64,000 nt of DNA from contig JAZPYZ010000019.1 of NCBI GenBank assembly GCA_045544455.1, forward strand, positions 186,001 to 250,000. The letters are read 5' to 3'. The notes beneath the pieces were generated by a model, which was given only the letters and a program-made list of their open reading frames with translations, did no database searches and was not told the origin of the DNA. Position 1 is the stretch's first letter. Each line of letters starts with the position of its first letter. Shown here in pieces: positions 1 through 9,013 of the stretch. The position numbers were made by a program, and so were the translations under genes. The DNA is from JAZPYZ01 sp045544455. GTDB lineage: Bacteria > Bacillota > Clostridia > Oscillospirales > Acutalibacteraceae.

Positions 1-739
1 GATCTTTCGCATCGACCGATAGCGATTTTTTCTCCGCTTGTACCGGATGTTCCGGCATCGCGATATAGCCTTCCCCTAACTCGACGTCGATCTGCGCTTG
101 TTTCTTCTCTTCCGCCGCGATCATCACGTTTTCGATGCCTTCTTTGGTCTTTTCGACCGGTTTCCACAACAGACGAAGCAACCCGATCACCGTGGTACCG
201 GTCACCAACATCAAAAACACAAAAATCAACAGGAAAATAATAATTTTCGCGCCCACATCGGTAAACCATAGTTCCAACGGATGACCAAGCACAGCACCAA
301 GCAAGCCACCACCGTGGTTGGATGCCCCTTGGATATAGCCTTCTTTAAGCGTTTGAAAATAACCGGCGCTTTCGGTCGCGTCATACGAGAATAAATGAAT
401 CGCACTACCGATCATGGTAAGCAACAACACGCTTTGCCACAATTTGGTGTTAACCTGACCGGCCTTTTCGTCCAGCGCAAACACAATGGCAATGTATACC
501 AACAACACCGGCAACAAATAGGCACAGATACCGAACAGGCCGAGCAATAAATTATGTATCCACGCCCACACGTTAGCGCCTTCAATCACCACTACGCAGG
601 TCAAGAAGATCGCCAACGCGAACAGCAACACACTGGTCGTTTGGCGTTTGGCACTGGCGCGTTGCGCTTCCCGTTTGCGCGAATCGGCCGCTTTTTGCGC
701 CGCAGCACTACGGGATTTGGTTTGTTTTTTCTTCGCCAT
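1..739 (-). CDS. ftsK: FtsK/SpoIIIE DNA translocase, N-terminal part (cut by window edge)
   Basis: Only the first ~246 codons lie in the window, with no stop. The product starts with a Lys/Ala-rich basic cytoplasmic tail (about residues 1-35), then several hydrophobic membrane segments up to about residue 195, then a charged linker rich in Glu/Lys. This is the usual N-terminal anchor of FtsK/SpoIIIE, whose motor (Walker A ATPase and gamma DNA-reading domain) would lie beyond base 1. The family pumps chromosomal DNA through the division or sporulation septum. The ATG at 739 has a GGAGAG site just upstream. The neighbour upstream is a tepA-like gene, the same order as tepA-spoIIIE in Bacillus, which supports the call although the motor cannot be seen. 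FtsK and SpoIIIE cannot be told apart from this part. Confidence 0.82.
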   Translation of the reverse strand, partial: MAKKKQTKSRSAAAQKAADSRKREAQRASAKRQTTSVLLFALAIFLTCVVVIEGANVWAWIHNLLLGLFGICAYLLPVLLVYIAIVFALDEKAGQVNTKLWQSVLLLTMIGSAIHLFSYDATESAGYFQTLKEGYIQGASNHGGGLLGAVLGHPLELWFTDVGAKIIIFLLIFVFLMLVTGTTVIGLLRLLWKPVEKTKEGIENVMIAAEEKKQAQIDVELGEGYIAMPEHPVQAEKKSLSVDAKD

Positions 740-789
740 GGTTTCTCTCCGTTCTGTCGAACACATTCGACCGCTAAATTTATGTAATG

Positions 790-810
790 GGCGGCTATCC
801 ATCAGCCGCC
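790..810 (-). other. Stem-loop at the tepA-ftsK junction
   Basis: GGCGGCT and AGCCGCC form a 7-bp stem with a 7-nt loop that overlaps the stop of the tepA-like gene. No T-run follows on the minus strand, so it is not a standard terminator. It may be a partial attenuator or a 3' stabilising hairpin between the two genes. Confidence 0.4.
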
Positions 811-1503
811 GGATTTTGCCTGTTTTTCATCGATCAACCGATACAAGGCGCCCAGCGCGTCCGAAAGCGATCCCACTTGGTCGATCAACCCTTCGCGTAC
901 CGCCGTTTCCCCATCCAACACACTGCCCATATCGGTCACGAGTTCGCCGGTGTTGAGACACAGTTCCACAAACCGTTCTGCCGTCATGCCGGAATGTGCT
1001 TCCACAAACCCGCTGATGCGTTGTTGCATCCGTTCAAAATATGTGAAGGCTTGCGGCACGCCCAGCACCAAACCGGTAGTACGCACCGGATGAAGCGTCA
1101 TGGTAGCGGTGGGCGCAATCAGAGAATGTTTCGCCGCAACCGCCAACGGAACTCCAATCGAATGACCGCCGCCGAGTACCAACGTCACGGTCGGTTTGCT
1201 CATGCCGGCAATTAATTCCGCAAGCGCCAGTCCCGCTTCGATATCACCACCAACGGTGTTGAGAATAATCAACACCCCTTCGACGTCGCGACTTTCTTCC
1301 ACCGATACCAGTTGCGGAATGATATGCTCGTACTTCGTGGCTTTGTTTTCGGACGATAAGGCATAATGTCCTTCAACTTGTCCAATGATGGTCATGCAAT
1401 GAATGGTGTGCCGCCCGTCAAACGTGGTAACAGCACCGTTTTCCATCATTTCTTTCAATTCATTCGGTTCAGATTCGTTCGTATGATCCGGATGATATTC
1501 CAT
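802..1503 (-). CDS. tepA: ClpP-class serine protease, TepA/YmfB-like
   Basis: 233 residues of the ClpP/crotonase fold. The nucleophile Ser sits in a GGGHSIG motif and the catalytic His in MTLHP, the arrangement seen in ClpP. It lacks the residues of housekeeping ClpP and matches the translocation-enhancing protein TepA (YmfB) group, reported to help degrade or clear signal peptides during export in Bacillus; the role here is inferred from family and from position before ftsK/spoIIIE. The longest frame begins at a GTG (1509), but the GAGGTG site lies 7 nt before the ATG at 1503, which is chosen. A weak promoter (TTGTGT, 17 bp, TATAGT) lies upstream, so it may be transcribed apart from pfkA. 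Confidence 0.78.
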   Translation of the reverse strand: MEYHPDHTNESEPNELKEMMENGAVTTFDGRHTIHCMTIIGQVEGHYALSSENKATKYEHIIPQLVSVEESRDVEGVLIILNTVGGDIEAGLALAELIAGMSKPTVTLVLGGGHSIGVPLAVAAKHSLIAPTATMTLHPVRTTGLVLGVPQAFTYFERMQQRISGFVEAHSGMTAERFVELCLNTGELVTDMGSVLDGETAVREGLIDQVGSLSDALGALYRLIDEKQAKSGG

Positions 1504-1557
1504 ATTCACTCACCTCAAAGGGAGTATGTGCGAATACGAAACCAGTATACTTTTATC

Positions 1558-1586
1558 ACTATACCATATTTTATGGAAAAACACAA
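1558..1586 (-). promoter_or_regulatory. Candidate sigma-A promoter for tepA-ftsK
   Basis: On the minus strand TTGTGT and TATAGT are separated by 17 bp, about 55 bp upstream of the tepA start. The -35 box is poor, so this is tentative. Confidence 0.4.
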
Positions 1587-1601
1587 CATTTTCGATAAAA
1601 C

Positions 1602-1642
1602 GTTTTTTATAAAAAACATCCCAACCAAACAAATTGGTTGGG
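1602..1642 (-). terminator. Rho-independent terminator of pfkA
   Basis: CCCAACCAA and TTGGTTGGG form a stem just after the pfkA stop on the minus strand, followed by a run ending in TTTTTTATA. Confidence 0.7.
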
Positions 1643-1655
1643 ATGCACGTATCCG

Positions 1656-2624
1656 TTAAATCGAGATTTCGTGCGCCATGTTGAGGCGATGGAAATCGAA
1701 CGGTTTTTTCATTTTAAGCGCTTCTTCGATATCAAAATCAAGAATTTGATCGTTTTGAATCGCGACAACGCGGTTGCTCTTGCCATTGAGCAGGATATCC
1801 ACAGCATAGTGGCCCATTTCGCTGGCTAACACACGGTCACGCAAAGTCGGCGAACCGCCGCGTTGTACGTGGCCCAAAATGGTGGCACGCGATTCGATGC
1901 CGGTGATTTTTTCAATGTTTTCGGCCATTTCGATGACGCGGCCAACCCCTTCGGCGACGATGATGATAAAGTGTTTTTTACCGGTCGCAGAAGTCGCTTT
2001 CATACGCGCAATAATATCGCGTTCGAAATCGAACGGCGTTTCCGGCACAACGATCGCGGTTGCACCGACGGCAATACCGACGTTAAGTGCCAAATAGCCG
2101 GCATGACGGCCCATAACTTCTACCACACTGCAACGATCGTGCGATTGCGCCGTGTCGCGCAATTTATCAATCATTTCCATACAGGTGTTGAGCGCCGTAT
2201 CATAACCGATGGTATATTCACAACAAGCGATATCGTTATCGATGGTGCCGGGAACACCAATACACGGCAAACCACGTCTGGTCAGATCTTGCGCACCACG
2301 GAACGAACCGTCACCGCCGATGGTGATAAGTCCTTCAATCCCGTTTTCACGGCAAGAAGCGATCGCTTTTTGTAAACCTTCCTCGGTTTTGAATTCGGGA
2401 CTACGGGCGGTGTACAACATCGTACCGCCGCGGTGAATGATATCCGATACACTACGCAGATTCATCGGAGCGAAATCCGCATTGATCAAACCGTTATAAC
2501 CACGGTATACACCAACCACTTCGACACCACGGTTTAAACCGGTACGCACCACCGCACGAACGGCAGCGTTCATACCGGGCGCATCACCGCCACTGGTCAA
2601 TACCGCAATTCTTTTCATACTCAT
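1656..2624 (-). CDS. pfkA: ATP-dependent 6-phosphofructokinase
   Basis: 322 residues, the normal length of bacterial ATP-PFK. It phosphorylates fructose 6-phosphate, the committed step of glycolysis, in the cytoplasm. Visible signatures are the N-terminal TSGGDAPGMN nucleotide loop, GGDGS at about 103-107 (Gly after GGD points to ATP rather than pyrophosphate use), the TIDND catalytic motif at about 127-131, and MGRHAGYLA. AGGAGG lies about 10 nt before the ATG. It follows dnaE by 119 bp and has its own promoter in that gap. The dnaE-pfkA order is common in Firmicutes. Confidence 0.95.
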   Translation of the reverse strand: MSMKRIAVLTSGGDAPGMNAAVRAVVRTGLNRGVEVVGVYRGYNGLINADFAPMNLRSVSDIIHRGGTMLYTARSPEFKTEEGLQKAIASCRENGIEGLITIGGDGSFRGAQDLTRRGLPCIGVPGTIDNDIACCEYTIGYDTALNTCMEMIDKLRDTAQSHDRCSVVEVMGRHAGYLALNVGIAVGATAIVVPETPFDFERDIIARMKATSATGKKHFIIIVAEGVGRVIEMAENIEKITGIESRATILGHVQRGGSPTLRDRVLASEMGHYAVDILLNGKSNRVVAIQNDQILDFDIEEALKMKKPFDFHRLNMAHEISI

Positions 2625-2692
2625 ACCAAAGAACCCTCCTGATGGACCATTCGGCTTGCAACCAAGCCATTGATTTTACAAAGACAAATACC

Positions 2693-2720
2693 ATTATACC
2701 ATCTTGTCGAAAAATAGCAA
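2693..2720 (-). promoter_or_regulatory. Sigma-A type promoter for pfkA
   Basis: Minus strand: TTGCTA, 16 bp, TATAAT, about 70 bp before the pfkA start. The leader contains a small hairpin (GGCTTG and CAAGCC, about 2652-2667). Confidence 0.6.
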
Positions 2721-2743
2721 GTTAAACTTTTATCTATTTTAAA

Positions 2744-5700
2744 TTATTTCCCTGAAACCCACACGACATTCTCTGATCCGGCGATGCGACGCAGTTCCTC
2801 CACCATCACTTGGTGAATGGATACCCCACGAGAACCGAAAAAACGGGTGGTTTTACCGGTGGATTCTTCCCGTACATACAACGGTTCTTGCCCATCAAAC
2901 ACCGCCAGCACCGCTTGAATCTGCCGGAACATCTCACTATCCATCGACGGCACGCGGATATACAAACCCGGTTTAACCGACGATTTGGCCGACGGTGCGG
3001 TCGCTGTTTCGTGTTTAACCGCTTTGGGGAATTGATCCGGTGACGGGGCGGCTTCTGCCCGTTCGCATATCAACTGCGGCGGTGCATCTTCCCGAATCGA
3101 CAAACGTCCTGTCACCACTATGGTATGCCCTTTTTGCCAAAGCGGCTCATGTTGCGCCATCACTTTCGGGAACACCAACAACTCGATACTGCCAAACAAG
3201 TCCCCGAGTTTGACATACGCCATGGCGCCACCGCGTTTGGTTTGTTTGGTGCGCACCTCTTCTACCAGACCAAGCAGTTTTAGCACCGCCCCGTCGCGGT
3301 ATTTGCCGTCCCCTTCTTCCACGCTGTCGATCAAACGATCGATCCGCGTAATCCCATGGCCGGAAAAGACCGCCTGATAGGGTTTTAACGGATGACCGGT
3401 TAAATACAGGTCGGTCACTTCTTTTTCATATTCCAACAGTTGATGATACGGCATTTCGTCTACCGCCGGCAGTTCATATGTTACCATATCTTGAGCATCA
3501 TCGAAAAAGCCGATCTGCCCATCGATACGGCGACCGCGCGACTGATCGACACGGTCCAACACGTCGTCCACACTCTGCAACATCTGTTGCCGGTTGGCAC
3601 CGAGGCCGTCAAGCGCACCGCATTTGATTAAACTTTCCGCGGCGCGACGGTTAAATTCGCGATAGGTGGACATTCGTTCGCAAAACGAGTAAAAATCCGT
3701 AAACAAACCATTTCGCTGCCGTTCGCCGACCAATTCATCGATCATGCTGCGCCCGATGTTTTTCACCGATAACAGGCCAAATCGGATGCCGTCGGCTTCG
3801 GCCGAAAAGGAGGAACCGCTGGCGTTGACGTGCGGCGGCAACACCTGAATACCCATACGGGTACATTCAGCAATGTATTTCGCCGTTTTTGAACCGTCCG
3901 ACACACTGGTCAGCAACGCCGCCATATATTCGATCGGATACAAACATTTTAACCACGCGGTTTGATACGCTACCAATGCATACGCCGCCGCGTGCGACTT
4001 ATTAAACGCATACGATGCGAACGAGGCCATTTCTTCAAAGATCGCATCGGCAACCGGTTCCGGTACGCCGCGACGAATACAACCGTCCACCAATATGCGG
4101 CCGGTCTCGTCGGTCAATCCATGTATAAAAATCTCCCGTTCTTGTTGCATGACATCGTGCTTTTTCTTGGACATCGCGCGTCGCACCACATCGGCACGGC
4201 CAAACGAATAGCCGGCGAGTTCACGGAAAATCTGCATCACTTGCTCTTGATAAACAATGCATCCGTACGTTACCCCTAAAATGGGTTGCAATAACGGGTG
4301 CGCGTATCGCACCTGTTCGGGGTGATGCCGGCCTTTGATGTATTGCGGAATCGAATCCATCGGACCGGGGCGATACAACGAAATAACCGCGATCAGATCC
4401 TCGAACGAATCCGGCCGCAGATTGGCCAACACCCGTTTCATACCGGAAGATTCAAACTGAAACACGCCATCGCTTTGACCGGCGGATAACATCCGATACA
4501 CCGCCGGCTCGGCCAACGAAACGTTGGATAAATCGATCGGTTTACCGGTTCGACGTTCGGCCATACGGCGTGCATCGTCGATAACGGTGAGGTTGCGCAG
4601 GCCTAAGAAATCCATCTTCAAAAGCCCCAGTTCCTCAAGCAAGGTCATGGTGAATTGCGTAGCGACCGCATCCCCGTTCACACAAAGCGGCACGTATTCC
4701 ATAACCGGTTTGGCGGTAATGACCACACCGGCCGCATGCGTAGAGGCGTGACGAGGCATCCCCTCGACTTTACGCGAAATATCGATCAGGCGTTTCACCT
4801 GTCCGTCCGTTTCGTACAGTTCACGCAGTTTCGGTTCTTTTTCCAACGCTTTATCCAGCGTCATATCCAGTTCCCACGGAACGAGTTTCGCCACCTGATC
4901 GGCCGTTGCGTACGGCAACGCCATCACCCGCGCCACGTCACGCACGGCCGCACGGGCCGCCAGCGTACCGAAAGTGATAATCTGTGCCACGTGATCATGA
5001 CCGTATTTTTCAATCACATAATCGATCACCTGTTGCCGTTTCTCGGTACAGAAATCCACGTCAAAGTCCGGCATACTGACGCGTTCCGGGTTTAAAAACC
5101 GTTCGAACAACAGGTTATATTTAATCGGATCGACCGCTGTAATGCCGATACAATATGCGCACAAGCTACCAGCGCCCGAACCACGTCCCGGGCCAACCGG
5201 AATATCGTGCGTTTTGGCGTATTGCACGTAATCTTGCACGATCAAGTAATAGTCGACATATCCCATCTTTTTGATGACCGATAATTCATATTCCAGTCGG
5301 TCAACTACCGCTTTATCGGGATGTTCACCATATAACCGAATCAATCCCTCGCGGCACAAACGCTCAAAATACGCGACACTGTCACCGCCCGGCGCATCAA
5401 ACGCCGGCAGTTTGGTTTCGCCAAACGACAGTTCCACCTGACAACGTTCGGCAATGCGAACCGTATTGTCAAAGGCTTCGGCCAGGTCCGGGAACAACGC
5501 ACGCATATCGGTTTCGGATTTGATATAAAACTCATCGGTTTCGAACGCCATTGAAGACGGTTGATCCAGGGTGGTGTTGGTTTGAATGCATACCAACACC
5601 TGTTGCACCTCGGCATCTGCACGCGTCAAATAGTGCGCATCGTTGGTACACACCAACGGCAACCCAAGTTTGCGCGCCAGTTTCACCAACTGCGCATTGA

Positions 5701-6256
5701 CCGCTTTTTGTTCTTTTAAACCGTGGTCTTGCAGTTCGATATAAAAATGATCCGGTCCAAACAAATCGGCATAGTACTGCGCGGTTTGTTCGGCGCGCGT
5801 GATATCACCAGTGGATAACGCACGCGGAATTTCGCCTGCCAAACACGCGGATAAGGCGATCAAACCCTCGTGATATTGTTCCAGTAACTCGCGGTCCACA
5901 CGCGGACGCCCATAGAACCCTTCGGTCCAGGCCAACGATACCATACGGATCAAGTTTTGATAGCCGATTTCGTTTTCGCATAATAACACCAAATGGGTAT
6001 ACGCGTTATCGATGCCGTGTTCCTTATCCAACCGACTGCGCGGCGCAACGTACACTTCGCACCCGATAACCGGATGAATCCCTTGTTTTTTAGCTTCTTT
6101 ATAAAATTCAACCACGCCGTACATTGCGCCGTGATCGGTGATGGCAACCGACGTTTGTCCCAGTTCCTTTACACGCGAAATCAGCCCGCGGATACGGCAG
6201 GCGCCGTCCAGCAGGCTGTATTCACTATGCACATGCAGGTGTACAAATCCAGACAT
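2744..6256 (-). CDS. dnaE: DNA polymerase III alpha subunit, DnaE1 type
   Basis: 1170 residues. It is a C-family replicative polymerase without the exonuclease insert that marks PolC. Order of domains: PHP domain from residue 1 (HVHSEYSLLDG near the start), palm with GPGRGSGAGS and the PDFDVDF metal-binding motif near residue 400, fingers and thumb, a tandem HhH region, and a C-terminal OB fold near 1000-1100. In Firmicutes DnaE extends primers and hands over to PolC; some Clostridia have the longer DnaE1 type as here. The ATG at 6256 follows AAAGGAG. It lies 14 bp after whiA, in the same operon. Confidence 0.96.
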   Translation of the reverse strand: MSGFVHLHVHSEYSLLDGACRIRGLISRVKELGQTSVAITDHGAMYGVVEFYKEAKKQGIHPVIGCEVYVAPRSRLDKEHGIDNAYTHLVLLCENEIGYQNLIRMVSLAWTEGFYGRPRVDRELLEQYHEGLIALSACLAGEIPRALSTGDITRAEQTAQYYADLFGPDHFYIELQDHGLKEQKAVNAQLVKLARKLGLPLVCTNDAHYLTRADAEVQQVLVCIQTNTTLDQPSSMAFETDEFYIKSETDMRALFPDLAEAFDNTVRIAERCQVELSFGETKLPAFDAPGGDSVAYFERLCREGLIRLYGEHPDKAVVDRLEYELSVIKKMGYVDYYLIVQDYVQYAKTHDIPVGPGRGSGAGSLCAYCIGITAVDPIKYNLLFERFLNPERVSMPDFDVDFCTEKRQQVIDYVIEKYGHDHVAQIITFGTLAARAAVRDVARVMALPYATADQVAKLVPWELDMTLDKALEKEPKLRELYETDGQVKRLIDISRKVEGMPRHASTHAAGVVITAKPVMEYVPLCVNGDAVATQFTMTLLEELGLLKMDFLGLRNLTVIDDARRMAERRTGKPIDLSNVSLAEPAVYRMLSAGQSDGVFQFESSGMKRVLANLRPDSFEDLIAVISLYRPGPMDSIPQYIKGRHHPEQVRYAHPLLQPILGVTYGCIVYQEQVMQIFRELAGYSFGRADVVRRAMSKKKHDVMQQEREIFIHGLTDETGRILVDGCIRRGVPEPVADAIFEEMASFASYAFNKSHAAAYALVAYQTAWLKCLYPIEYMAALLTSVSDGSKTAKYIAECTRMGIQVLPPHVNASGSSFSAEADGIRFGLLSVKNIGRSMIDELVGERQRNGLFTDFYSFCERMSTYREFNRRAAESLIKCGALDGLGANRQQMLQSVDDVLDRVDQSRGRRIDGQIGFFDDAQDMVTYELPAVDEMPYHQLLEYEKEVTDLYLTGHPLKPYQAVFSGHGITRIDRLIDSVEEGDGKYRDGAVLKLLGLVEEVRTKQTKRGGAMAYVKLGDLFGSIELLVFPKVMAQHEPLWQKGHTIVVTGRLSIREDAPPQLICERAEAAPSPDQFPKAVKHETATAPSAKSSVKPGLYIRVPSMDSEMFRQIQAVLAVFDGQEPLYVREESTGKTTRFFGSRGVSIHQVMVEELRRIAGSENVVWVSGK

Positions 6257-6270
6257 GTCGGTTCTCCTTT

Positions 6271-7188
6271 TTATGTTTCGGTTCGCTTGTCTAACCCCTC
6301 GGAAAATTCCACAATCCGTGCCAACCGGTGGTTGACGCCCGACCGTGTAAGTGGTTGGTTTAAAGCTTGTCCGAGTTCTCGCAACGAATAATCAGGGTTG
6401 TTCAACCGAATGCGCGCCACTTCTTGCAGATCGACCGGTAACTTGTCCAAGCCGATGGTCTGCTCGATTTTGCGAATCGCTTGAATCTGTTGGCCAGCCG
6501 CGGCCACCGTTTTATCGATGTTGGCAGTTTCACAATTGGCGATTCGGTTAACTTTGTTGCGGATATCCTTGATCATCTGCACGTTCATCATTTCAAGCGC
6601 CGCGCTTGATGCCCCCATCATGGCCAAACAATCTTCGATCTGTTCGCTACCTTTTAAATACAACACATAGTTGCCTTTTCGAACCACCGATTTGACGCGA
6701 ATACCCAATTCCCAACACAGGGCCGACAAATCTTGACTGAGCTTAAGATAGGGCACCGAAAATTCCAAATGATAATCGTTTTGCGGATTCGATACCGCGC
6801 CGCAGGACAGAAAGACACCGCGCAAAAAAGCAATTCCACAAGCATCACAATCAAAATTTGCGCGGTTGATTCGCAACGAAATCTCACTGCCGCTGTGTCC
6901 AAAACGTTCCAGCACGCGCCGACGCGGACCGGCCTGAGCAATCGTTACGGTATAGCCGCCGTTGGCACGAACCGACTGTTGGATCGGTGGCGACGGCACC
7001 CGGCACACCTGCGGAAACAAATCGGCGCATAACGTGGCAACCGCCTTGTGTTCGGTTTGAAGTGTTACGTCACTCAACGAAAACGAACGACCGAATTCCA
7101 GCATACCGTACATCTGCGCCGCTAAACAACAACCGTTTTCGGGACGAATGGCGGCCAATTCTGTTTTAACATCCGAAGAAAAGGACAC
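6271..7188 (-). CDS. whiA: DNA-binding protein WhiA
   Basis: 305 residues: an N-terminal domain related to LAGLIDADG homing endonucleases (about 1-200) and a C-terminal helix-turn-helix (about 220-300, ending in the SLRELGQAL...VNHRLARI region). WhiA is a sporulation regulator in actinobacteria and affects division and chromosome segregation in Firmicutes; it is thought to be catalytically inactive. The start is a GTG at 7188 preceded by GAGGGG. It sits between rapZ and dnaE; rapZ-whiA is the usual Gram-positive neighbourhood (yvcJ-yvcL in Bacillus). Confidence 0.93.
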   Translation of the reverse strand: MSFSSDVKTELAAIRPENGCCLAAQMYGMLEFGRSFSLSDVTLQTEHKAVATLCADLFPQVCRVPSPPIQQSVRANGGYTVTIAQAGPRRRVLERFGHSGSEISLRINRANFDCDACGIAFLRGVFLSCGAVSNPQNDYHLEFSVPYLKLSQDLSALCWELGIRVKSVVRKGNYVLYLKGSEQIEDCLAMMGASSAALEMMNVQMIKDIRNKVNRIANCETANIDKTVAAAGQQIQAIRKIEQTIGLDKLPVDLQEVARIRLNNPDYSLRELGQALNQPLTRSGVNHRLARIVEFSEGLDKRTET

Positions 7189-7206
7189 GGGCGCCCCTCC
7201 TCTTTC

Positions 7207-8061
7207 TTACAGTTTTGTGATATCCCGATGCCGGGCGATCACGTCATAACCCATGCGTTTGATGTGTGCCGCTAACCGCTCGGTAAAGGTAACCGACCGA
7301 TGTTTACCGCCGGTACAACCGATGGCAATCACCAACTGGGCTTTCCCCTCTTTTTGGTACAACGGCAACAAATAATCCATCAAATTCAATAACCGTTCTT
7401 CCAAGCCGATACTTTGCGGTTTGCTCATCACAAAATCGCGCACCTCTTGGTCTAAACCGGTTTTATTTTTCAATTCGTCTTCATAATACGGGTTGGGCAA
7501 ACAACGCATATCGAACATCAAATCCGCTTCGGACGGATACCCATATTTAAACCCAAACGACAGGCATTGTACCGTCATGCTCGATTTCGGCGATTGCAAG
7601 AACAACCCCACCACATAATCACGCAGTTGCGACGTCGACAACAACGAGGTATCGATACAATAATCCGCTTGCCGATGAATCGGTTCGAGGATCTTGCGCT
7701 CATGACAGATCGCCTCCGCGGTGGTCATGCGTTTGGACGATACCAACGGGTGTTTACGTCGGGTTTCTTTATATCGCGTAGCAATCACGGTATCGTTACA
7801 ATCCAAAAATAAAATTTGATATTGTACGCCGCTGTTTTTTAATTTTTCGAGTGCATCCGGCAGATCCGCGAACCATTTACCGCCGCGCACATCGATGGCG
7901 ATGGCCACGCGACTGTGTTCCGCCTGTGTGCAGATTTCCACAAATTGGGGTAAGAGTTTCGGCGGCATATTATCGATACAATAGTACCCGATATCTTCCA
8001 TCGTCATCATAACGCGAGATTTGCCCGCGCCGGACATACCGGTCACAATCAATAAACTCAT
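7207..8061 (-). CDS. rapZ: RapZ/YvcJ family nucleotide-binding protein
   Basis: 284 residues. The P-loop GMSGAGKSR lies at about residues 8-16, a Walker B-like segment follows, and the C-terminal half has the conserved IGCTGGKHRSV motif. In E. coli RapZ binds GlmZ sRNA and tunes glucosamine 6-phosphate synthesis; in Bacillus YvcJ hydrolyses GTP/ATP and affects competence. The role here is not known beyond the family. The start is 5 bp after murB, so the pair is probably co-translated; AAAGGAA lies within the murB end. Confidence 0.92.
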   Translation of the reverse strand: MSLLIVTGMSGAGKSRVMMTMEDIGYYCIDNMPPKLLPQFVEICTQAEHSRVAIAIDVRGGKWFADLPDALEKLKNSGVQYQILFLDCNDTVIATRYKETRRKHPLVSSKRMTTAEAICHERKILEPIHRQADYCIDTSLLSTSQLRDYVVGLFLQSPKSSMTVQCLSFGFKYGYPSEADLMFDMRCLPNPYYEDELKNKTGLDQEVRDFVMSKPQSIGLEERLLNLMDYLLPLYQKEGKAQLVIAIGCTGGKHRSVTFTERLAAHIKRMGYDVIARHRDITKL

Positions 8062-8065
8062 ATGC

Positions 8066-8974
8066 TCACGCTTCCTTTCCCCAATATCGCACTTCTCGCT
8101 CCAACGTTACACCGTGGTCTTTCATAACCGTTTCCCGTACCATGTCTTCCAACCGAAGTACATCGTCACAGGTGGCCTTATCACGATTGATCACGAACCC
8201 GGCGTGTTTTTCACTCACTTGTGCACCACCGACTTGTGCGCCTTTTAAACCACTTTGTTCAATCAACGCACCGGCAAAATATCCCGTCGGCCGTTTGAAA
8301 TAACTGCCGGCACTCGGATATTCCAGCGGTTGTTTATCGCGTCGGCGCTTCATATACTCGTTCATCGCCGCTTCAATCGTCGCCGCATCACCGTCGGTCA
8401 GTTGCAGATCCACCGACAACACAATACCGCCGTTTTGCATCAATGCACTGTGACGATAAGAAAGCGACAACGCCTCACGATCTACCGTTGTAACCGTGCC
8501 GTCCGGCCATAACACCTGTGCCGAACACACTACGTCGGCCATTTCGCCGCCGTAGGCACCAGCATTCATGTACACTGCACCGCCGATAAGGCCCGGAATG
8601 CCGAAGGCAAATTCCAAACCGGATAATGCCCGGTCACGGGCCACGCGGCACACCTGTTTTAGAGGCGTGCCGGCACTGCAAACCACACGCGTACCATCAA
8701 CGGTCACCGGTGCGTCACCGGACAATCGCAACACCGCACCGCGTACACCGGCATCGTCCACCAGCAAATTCGAACCGTTACCGAGAAACCGTATCGGCAC
8801 GTCGCGATCGCGTAACGCCGTATATACCGCTTGTAACGATAAGGCATCCGGTGCGGTGATCAACGCTTCGGCCGAACCACCGATTTGAAACGACGTATGC
8901 CGACAAAGCGGTTCTTCCAACACAACGGTACAACCGGTTTGCACACCGAGCTGCCTCCACGATTGTGGGTTCAT
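8066..8974 (-). CDS. murB: UDP-N-acetylenolpyruvoylglucosamine reductase
   Basis: 302 residues, type II MurB (no extra domain insertion). It reduces the enolpyruvyl product of MurA to UDP-MurNAc using NADPH and FAD. FAD-binding segments are seen in the first 180 residues (FLGNGSNLLV; AFGIPGLIGGAVYMNAGAYGGE). The catalytic Ser is in YPSAGSYFKRP. AAAGGAGG precedes the ATG by 7 nt. It is followed closely by rapZ and preceded by the glucokinase gene; murB-rapZ-whiA is a frequent cluster in Clostridia. Confidence 0.95.
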   Translation of the reverse strand: MNPQSWRQLGVQTGCTVVLEEPLCRHTSFQIGGSAEALITAPDALSLQAVYTALRDRDVPIRFLGNGSNLLVDDAGVRGAVLRLSGDAPVTVDGTRVVCSAGTPLKQVCRVARDRALSGLEFAFGIPGLIGGAVYMNAGAYGGEMADVVCSAQVLWPDGTVTTVDREALSLSYRHSALMQNGGIVLSVDLQLTDGDAATIEAAMNEYMKRRRDKQPLEYPSAGSYFKRPTGYFAGALIEQSGLKGAQVGGAQVSEKHAGFVINRDKATCDDVLRLEDMVRETVMKDHGVTLEREVRYWGKEA

Positions 8975-9013
8975 GATAACGCCTCCTTTGCTGAATGTTT
9001 CATCCCTATGTTA